This document shows, in pieces, positions 7,652 through 11,583 of a DNA stretch of 11,583 bases. Where the stretch lies: positions 1-11,583 of the forward strand of contig JBHHZJ010000103.1 in the NCBI GenBank assembly GCA_046758005.1, read 5' to 3'. The stretch comes from JBHHZJ01 sp046758005. Lineage in GTDB: Bacteria; Pseudomonadota; Alphaproteobacteria; Kiloniellales; J153. Within the stretch, counting starts at the first letter, position 1. Each line of letters opens with the position of its first letter. A program made the position numbers and the translations under genes. The notes below the pieces were generated by a model, which did not search any database, was not told the origin of the DNA, and saw only the letters and a list, made by a program, of their open reading frames with translations.

Positions 7652-7865
7652 CACTTAATTTATTGTTTTTTCTTGTGTTATTCCGATCTCACAATAAACC
7701 ACAAACGCTCCGCGATTTGGCGACAATGCTCGCACACGATGTGGTCGTAGGAGAAGCGGCGGCCGGTCAGGGCAACCCTCGATGTGATTCGGCGAGCTCA
7801 TGCCACCGGCGCCACTTGGGACAGAGGAAGGCCCGAGACGATTACCGCTCCTGCGGTACCCGACC

Positions 7866-7884
7866 CGCACATCAGAGTCTGATC
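7866..7884 (+). repeat. 19-bp imperfect repeat, copy 1
   Basis: Starts CGCACATCAGAG and matches the copy at 7982-8000 at 16 of 19 bases in direct orientation. It contains the 13-base palindrome ATCAGAGTCTGAT (7871-7883). Its role is unknown; it may be a chance match or a trace of a decayed element. Confidence 0.4.
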
Positions 7885-7981
7885 AACCGTCGTCTCAAAG
7901 CCGCCGCGTCCAGCCGTGCGCAGCCCGATCAGCCGCGCGCCGAGCCCAGCGAACGATCGCTCGCGTCCATCGCCTCGAAAA

Positions 7982-8000
7982 CGGACATGAGAGTCAGATC
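7982..8000 (+). repeat. 19-bp imperfect repeat, copy 2
   Basis: Starts CGGACATGAGAG and matches 7866-7884 at 16 of 19 bases. Two of the three differences remove the palindrome seen in the first copy. Confidence 0.4.
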
Positions 8001-8048
8001 CGGGCCCCTTTGCCACCCCGCGCGAGTCGCGATCGGAAGGAACTGGTA

Positions 8049-9320
8049 TCAGTCGCCCTCGAGGATCTTGACCACTTCGCGCATGTCGTCGAGCAGCGAC
8101 TCCGAGGGCTCGCCGTCAACGGGCAGTCCGGCGATCTGCTGGTAGAGCCGGATCGCCGACTCGGTCTGGTCGTCCATCACGCCGTCGGGCTCGCTCGGAT
8201 CGAGCTCGAGGCGCGCGAGGATCCGTTCGATCTCGACCAGCTGCCACAGGTTCAGCCCGCCCCAGTCCCCCGGCCACGTTTGCGCCGCCTGCCGCACGTT
8301 GGCCGGCGATTGTCCCGGCGCGGCCCGGTCGGCCGGGGGTGCCCCGGAACGCCAGGGGCGCTCCGGAGCCGCCTGCACCGGGTCGGAGCTCGTCGGCCGT
8401 GCCTGCGCCGCCTGCCGCACCTTGGTCGGCGATTGCCACGGCGCGGCGCGGTTGGCCGAGGGTGCGCCGAAGCGCCAGGCACGCTCCGGGGCCGCCTGCA
8501 CCGGGTCGGAGATCGCCGGCCGCGCGTCGCCGCCGTTCTTCCCCCGCGGCGCCGGCGGCACCGGGAAGAGGCGCCCGGTCGGTTTCACCTCCTCATAGAC
8601 GGCCTCTTGCTCCAACGGCGAGACGTCCGGCGGCTCGCGGCCGGAGCCGAGGATGAGCAGCCCCAGCACCGCCCCGGCGACGACGAGCATGAGCGTGTGG
8701 TTCTGCCAGATGCTCCGCTTCAGCCGCCGCTTCGTGGTGTGCACCGCGTTTGTGGGGACCAGCTTATTGCTCCGCGGCGTCGGCTCCGCGGACTCGCCTA
8801 CGGTGCTCCCGAGAGTCCTTGCCTCGCCCGGCGTAGGGGTCGCGGCCTCCTCGATCTGAAACGCGGCCTCCGGCGCGGCCGCGGCCGGGGCCTCGGCGCC
8901 ATGCGGCTGCGGGTCCTCCGACCAATCCGCGGCCTCGGCCCAGTAGGGCCGCGGCTCCAGCCGCGCTCCGTCTTCGGCGACGGCCTCCGGGCTCACGACG
9001 GTCTCGATGACGGGTTCCGTCGCAGGCTGGCGCACTCGTTTGGCCTTGCGCGCCGGCTTGGCGCCGGCGCCACGGGCCTTGTTCGCCTTGGCCGCCGCCT
9101 TCTTGCCGGCGGGCGCGGCCTGGCTCTTGCGCCCGGCCGCTTTTTTCGTCTCCGTCTTGGCCGGCTTCGGTTTCCGCGCCGCGCTCGCGCCGGACGCCTT
9201 CCGGGGCGACGCCGTCCCGGACGAGGTCTTTCGGGCCGCGGCTCGCCCCTTCGTTGAGGCCGCGCCGCTGCGCGCGCGCTTGCTCGCCGACGAAGTGTGC
9301 TTCTTACGCCTCACGCTCAC
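8049..9320 (-). CDS. Membrane protein with histone H1-like tail and peptidoglycan-binding domain
   Basis: No named family covers the whole 423-residue protein. Residues 1-97 are rich in Lys, Ala, Arg and Ser with stretches such as KPAKTETKKAAGRK, resembling the tail of histone H1 or AlgP, and probably disordered. Residues about 105-190 are acidic and Pro/Ala-rich. KRRLKR precedes one membrane helix at 208-225 (TLMLVVAGAVLGLLIL), which by the positive-inside rule puts the N-terminus in the cytoplasm. Two 41-residue repeats follow (271-311, 312-352; 30 of 41 identical). Residues 358-423 (QLVEIERILARLELDPSEPDG and following) match the three-helix PG_binding_1 fold. GTG 9320 is preferred because AGGAAG lies nine bases upstream; ATG 9353 would add 11 residues with unusual codons and no ribosome binding site. 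It is transcribed toward the tRNA region and away from the phosphatidyltransferase gene. A cell-envelope anchor is a fair inference; DNA binding is speculative. Confidence 0.8.
   Translation of the reverse strand: MSVRRKKHTSSASKRARSGAASTKGRAAARKTSSGTASPRKASGASAARKPKPAKTETKKAAGRKSQAAPAGKKAAAKANKARGAGAKPARKAKRVRQPATEPVIETVVSPEAVAEDGARLEPRPYWAEAADWSEDPQPHGAEAPAAAAPEAAFQIEEAATPTPGEARTLGSTVGESAEPTPRSNKLVPTNAVHTTKRRLKRSIWQNHTLMLVVAGAVLGLLILGSGREPPDVSPLEQEAVYEEVKPTGRLFPVPPAPRGKNGGDARPAISDPVQAAPERAWRFGAPSANRAAPWQSPTKVRQAAQARPTSSDPVQAAPERPWRSGAPPADRAAPGQSPANVRQAAQTWPGDWGGLNLWQLVEIERILARLELDPSEPDGVMDDQTESAIRLYQQIAGLPVDGEPSESLLDDMREVVKILEGD
8265..8510 (-). repeat. Two tandem 123-bp in-frame repeats
   Basis: Copies at 8388-8510 and 8265-8387 are head to tail, 123 bases each (41 codons), inside the membrane protein gene. 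Both begin SDPVQAAPER and contain RAAP.QSP and VRQAAQ. Differences are spread over the unit, indicating an older duplication kept in frame. The segment is Pro/Ala-rich and probably an extended linker in the periplasm. Confidence 0.85.
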
Positions 9321-9428
9321 GGTCTCCGCCTTCCTGTGACACGGATGCGGCATTGTGCCAGAGCATGTCTTAAACGCAGATTAACCCTTCAGACCGTCCG
9401 AGCGGCCACCCGTCCGCGGCTTGGCGTC

Positions 9429-9457
9429 TTGTGGCGCCGGCCGGCGCGCACTAACTT
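9429..9457 (+). promoter_or_regulatory. Possible promoter of the phosphatidyltransferase gene
   Basis: TTGTGG at 9429-9434 and TAACTT at 9452-9457 are 17 bases apart. The predicted start of transcription would fall within a few bases of the ATG at 9466, again implying a leaderless mRNA, and no Shine-Dalgarno sequence is seen. The spacer holds the perfect palindrome GCGCCGGCCGGCGC (9434-9447), though such palindromes are common in DNA this rich in GC. Confidence 0.3.
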
Positions 9458-9465
9458 GGCGCGCC

Positions 9466-10074
9466 ATGAGCCACGACACCTGGATCCACCGGGTCGTGCG
9501 GGTCGGCGTGCGGCCGCTCGCCCGGACCAGGGTGACGCCCAATCAGCTCACGACCGTGCGCTTGGCCGTCGGCCTGGCGGCGGCGGGCGCCTTGGCGCTG
9601 GGCGGGGAGTCCTGGCGGGCGTGGGGCGCCGCGTTGTTCCTGGTCGGCACCCTGCTCGACCGGGCCGACGGCGAGCTGGCCCGCCTCAGCGGCAAGACCA
9701 GCCCGTGGGGGCATACCTACGACCTGGTGAGCGACTCCCTGTGCAACGCGCTCGCCTTCCTGGGGCTCGGGATCGGTCTTCGGGCGGGGACGTTCGGCTA
9801 TTGGGCGCCGCTCATCGGCCTGGTGGCCGGCGCCGCCATCGCCGCCATCCTGTGGCTCATCATCAAGCTGGAAGAGCGCCACGGACAAAGGGCCGGCGAG
9901 CTGGGGGCCGCCGCCGGCTTCGACCCGGACGACGCGCTTCTGATCCTGCCGGTCATGGTCTGGCTCGGCCTGTCGGACTGGCTTCTTGCCGCCGCCGGCG
10001 TCGGTGCCCCGGTCTTCGCCGTCTTCATGTTGGTCAGGTTTCGCAGGCGCCTGGGTGGGTCCGACGCGAGCTGA
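9466..10074 (+). CDS. CDP-alcohol phosphatidyltransferase family protein
   Basis: Integral membrane enzyme that transfers a phosphatidyl (or similar) group from a CDP-linked donor to an alcohol, releasing CMP, in phospholipid synthesis. The 202-residue protein has the full signature D-x2-DG-x2-AR-x8-G-x3-D-x3-D as Asp65, Asp68-Gly69, Ala72-Arg73, Gly82, Asp86 and Asp90 (DRADGELAR then WGHTYDLVSD), so both metal sites are complete. Hydrophobic segments lie around 31-48, 52-64, 92-105, 110-134, 157-170 and 173-190, consistent with the usual six helices. The start at ATG 9466 precedes the amphipathic HDTWIHRVVRVGVRPLARTRVTPNQLTTVR segment typical of the family's N-terminus. The alcohol acceptor is unknown; it could be glycerol phosphate, inositol phosphate or a headgroup specific to this lineage. 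The acyltransferase gene downstream may act on the same lipid. Confidence 0.93.
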   Translation: MSHDTWIHRVVRVGVRPLARTRVTPNQLTTVRLAVGLAAAGALALGGESWRAWGAALFLVGTLLDRADGELARLSGKTSPWGHTYDLVSDSLCNALAFLGLGIGLRAGTFGYWAPLIGLVAGAAIAAILWLIIKLEERHGQRAGELGAAAGFDPDDALLILPVMVWLGLSDWLLAAAGVGAPVFAVFMLVRFRRRLGGSDAS

Positions 10075-10102
10075 CCGGAGCCGGGGCGCAACGGCCCCGT
10101 CA

Positions 10103-10131
10103 TTGTCAAGCCCGCCCGCGGGGGCTATAAG
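10103..10131 (+). promoter_or_regulatory. Strong sigma70-like promoter before the acyltransferase unit
   Basis: TTGTCA (10103-10108) and TATAAG (10126-10131) each match the consensus at five of six positions and are separated by exactly 17 bases. The predicted start is near 10138, about 140 bases before the small possible gene and 340 before the acyltransferase. The spacer contains AGCCC...GGGCT, which may fold. It suggests the acyltransferase is transcribed independently of the phosphatidyltransferase. Confidence 0.6.
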
Positions 10132-10276
10132 CCGGGCCGACTCCGAACCCCAAACCCGGGCGCAGCTTTCCACGCCACCGTGTTCGCGCAAGATGTGCAC
10201 CTCGACCGCCGGTTCCTGGCTTGGGGGTTCGCCCCGGCCCACCGCGTCGCCCACCGTCGTGATCGCCGCGCCCGCC

Positions 10277-10477
10277 ATGTTCGGCTCGTTCCGCGCGCTC
10301 GCCGTGTCCGGCCACCGGGCCTTGTCGAGCGCGGGCGGACTCTTGACCATCGCCATCGGCCTGAGCCTATTGTGCATGTCGGTAATTCCGCCGGCCCCGG
10401 CGTGCGCGCGACCAGGCAAGAAGCGTCCGCGCGGGCCGAGGTGGAACCGGGCGCGAACCGACGTCACGGCGAGGTGA
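10277..10477 (+). CDS. Possible small exported protein, 66 residues
   Basis: Not recognised. From ATG 10277 the frame gives a basic N-terminus (FRALAVSGHRALSS), a hydrophobic core GGLLTIAIGLSLLCMSVI and then PPAPACA, which fits a signal peptidase I site, leaving a very basic 22-residue tail (RPGKKRPRGPRW and following). The stop at 10475-10477 lies two bases before the acyltransferase ATG, inside its ribosome binding region, as expected for coupled genes, and a good promoter lies upstream. Against it: no clear Shine-Dalgarno sequence, and short open frames are frequent in DNA this GC-rich. An alternative reading is that the whole stretch is a long leader of the acyltransferase mRNA. Confidence 0.35.
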   Translation: MFGSFRALAVSGHRALSSAGGLLTIAIGLSLLCMSVIPPAPACARPGKKRPRGPRWNRARTDVTAR

Positions 10478-10479
10478 AC

Positions 10480-11583
10480 ATGACGACGGGTGACAGTCCG
10501 CCGAAGATGCGCCCCAACAATGCTCGGCCGTTCGGCGAGACGCCGCGGCCCGCCCCGGGGCGCCACGCGGGCCGCGCGCGGACACGCGGCAGCGAAGCGC
10601 GCGTGGGCGTGGAAAACCTCGCGGGGAACGGATCGCCCGAGCGGGCTGCCGGCGGCGCGGCCGGGAGGGTCAAGCCGGTGGTGGCGACCGACGCGCTGAT
10701 TCTCCTCGGAGTGCCCGTCCTGGCAGGCATTTCCTGGCTGTTGCCGGAGCGGTCGTGGCCCTTGATCGCCCGCGCGTTGGGTCCCCTCTATGCCCCGGCG
10801 CAGGGCATGGGGCGGCGCGCGCGCAGGTTGCATCGGCTGCAGGCTGCGTTCACGCCGGACCGCAGCACGGCTTGGCTCGGCGCCGCCCTGCGCGAACTCG
10901 CCGCGCAGGACATCCTCTCCCGCATCGAGCTCCTGCGGGACCACCGCCCCGGCGGCTGGAAGCCGGCCATCGAGCTTTCCGGCCGCGAGCACCTGGAGAC
11001 GGCGATAAAGCGCGGGCGCGGCGCGATCCTGTGGATCGGGCATTTCGTGCACGCCAACCTGGTGGCCAAGATGGCTTTTCACCGCGCCGGTGCCGCCGTC
11101 ACGCACCTCAGTCGTCCCAGCCACGGTTTCTCCTCGAGTCGGCTGGGCATGCGCTATCTGAATCGCGTCGTCACCGCGGTCGAGGACCGGTACCTGCGCG
11201 CCCGTGTCCTCCTGTCCGAGGACGGCTCGGCCGCGCCGGCCCTGGCGGTCCTCGAGGCGCGACTCAAGGACAACGGCGTGGTCTCCATTTCGGTCCGGGG
11301 CACGTCCCGCCGGCCGGTGGCCGCGCCCTTTTTGGCCGGCGAGATCAGCCTCGCGCCCGGCGCGCCCAGCCTGGCGCACAGGTCGGGAGCCGCGCTCCTG
11401 CCCGTGTTCCCGGTGCGCAACGAAGCCGGCGGCTTCACGGTCTTCGTGGAGCCGCCCCTCACGGTCGACCGGTCCATCGATCGGCGTGAGGCTTCGGTCG
11501 CGGCGATCCGGGAATATGCCGGGCGGCTCGAGCCCTACGTGCTCGCCCATCCCGGCCAGTGGATGGGGTGGTTCCGGGCCTAG
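10480..11583 (+). CDS. LpxL/HtrB-like lysophospholipid acyltransferase family protein
   Basis: A 367-residue protein of the LPLAT superfamily, which transfers acyl chains onto lipid A precursors or other lipids at the inner membrane. ATG 10480 follows GAGGTG, spaced suitably for a ribosome binding site. The first 65 residues are Pro/Arg/Gly-rich and probably disordered, and a hydrophobic segment (DALILLGVPVLAGISWLL, 71-88) follows as in LpxL proteins. The catalytic region is ILWIGHFVHANLVAKMAF with His188. The canonical HX4D/E motif here reads His188-FVHA-Asn193, so the acid is replaced. Further family features are LSRPSHGFSSSRLG (210-223), LAPGAPSLAHRSGAALLPVF (291-310) and the C-terminal HPGQWMGWFR (357-366). 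The start could lie as far upstream as GTG 10180, but that extension looks non-coding. Either activity is retained with altered chemistry, or the protein has another role. The stop TAG is the last codon of the window. Confidence 0.87.
   Translation: MTTGDSPPKMRPNNARPFGETPRPAPGRHAGRARTRGSEARVGVENLAGNGSPERAAGGAAGRVKPVVATDALILLGVPVLAGISWLLPERSWPLIARALGPLYAPAQGMGRRARRLHRLQAAFTPDRSTAWLGAALRELAAQDILSRIELLRDHRPGGWKPAIELSGREHLETAIKRGRGAILWIGHFVHANLVAKMAFHRAGAAVTHLSRPSHGFSSSRLGMRYLNRVVTAVEDRYLRARVLLSEDGSAAPALAVLEARLKDNGVVSISVRGTSRRPVAAPFLAGEISLAPGAPSLAHRSGAALLPVFPVRNEAGGFTVFVEPPLTVDRSIDRREASVAAIREYAGRLEPYVLAHPGQWMGWFRA

Larger units (their letters stand above)
7652..8048. other. Gene-poor stretch after tRNA-Gln
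   Basis: About 400 bases without a convincing gene. The first 50 bases are AT-rich, including a run of six T at 7666-7671 that may aid termination of the tRNA transcript, and TTTATTGT (7659-7666) is the inverted copy of ACAATAAA (7691-7698). The rest is GC-rich. Open frames on either strand are short and have no recognisable motif. One leftward fragment (about 7686-7795) reads RRFSYDHIVCEHCRQIAERL before a stop; it looks protein-like with a CxxC pair but has no start codon that I can support, so it could be a decayed gene remnant. Confidence 0.5.

Noticed and set aside
7578..8048. Attachment site of an integrated element at tRNA-Gln
   Set aside because: No second copy of the tRNA 3' end and no integrase gene are present in the window.
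9354..9380. Sigma54-like TGGCAC...GCA on the minus strand before the membrane protein gene
   Set aside because: The distance between the GG and GC elements is nine bases instead of ten and the -12 box is incomplete.
9451..11550. A 699-codon open frame on the minus strand
   Set aside because: Antisense shadow of the phosphatidyltransferase and acyltransferase genes; low-complexity Arg/Gly/Pro composition and no domain.
1..11583. CRISPR array, phage genes or defence cluster
   Set aside because: No regularly spaced short repeats, cas genes or phage structural genes are visible; hicAB is the only defence-like locus.

Overview
The window is GC-rich chromosomal DNA, probably from an alphaproteobacterium (a Rhodospirillales-like lineage is my best guess). 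This rests on the GC bias, a Pol I that keeps its proofreading motifs, the CHCC zinc-finger protein and the tRNA-Gln sequence. The lineage is an inference without any database search. No phage, insertion sequence, CRISPR array or rRNA gene is visible.

Left part (1-3513): a virtually complete polA runs leftward, missing only the last two bases of its stop codon. Next to it, reading rightward, is a hicAB toxin-antitoxin locus. It has an AT-rich promoter with a perfect 14-bp palindrome between the -35 and -10 boxes. HicB is intact, but hicA carries a one-base frameshift in the middle of its single domain.

Centre-left (3615-7450): a CapK/PaaK-family AMP-forming ligase and a small CHCC zinc-finger protein point leftward. 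Divergent from them, an ABC-2-type ATPase overlaps by 11 bases a lipoprotein-like alpha/beta hydrolase with a Ser-Asp-His triad. No permease for the ATPase is present. A hairpin terminator follows the hydrolase.

Centre-right (7578-9465): a complete tRNA-Gln(UUG) with encoded CCA is followed by about 400 bp without a convincing gene. A leftward gene then encodes an unusual membrane protein. It has a Lys/Ala-rich histone H1-like N-terminus, one membrane segment, two 41-residue tandem repeats and a C-terminal peptidoglycan-binding fold.

Right end (9466-11583): a CDP-alcohol phosphatidyltransferase with the full catalytic signature is followed by a strong sigma70-like promoter, a possible 66-residue exported protein, and an LpxL-like acyltransferase with Asn in the place of the usual catalytic acid. 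The last two recognisable enzymes suggest a small lipid-synthesis or lipid-modification locus; its substrates cannot be read from the sequence.

The points most worth following up are the histone-like/peptidoglycan-binding protein, the broken hicA beside an intact hicB and operator, and the acyltransferase with the altered HX4D motif.
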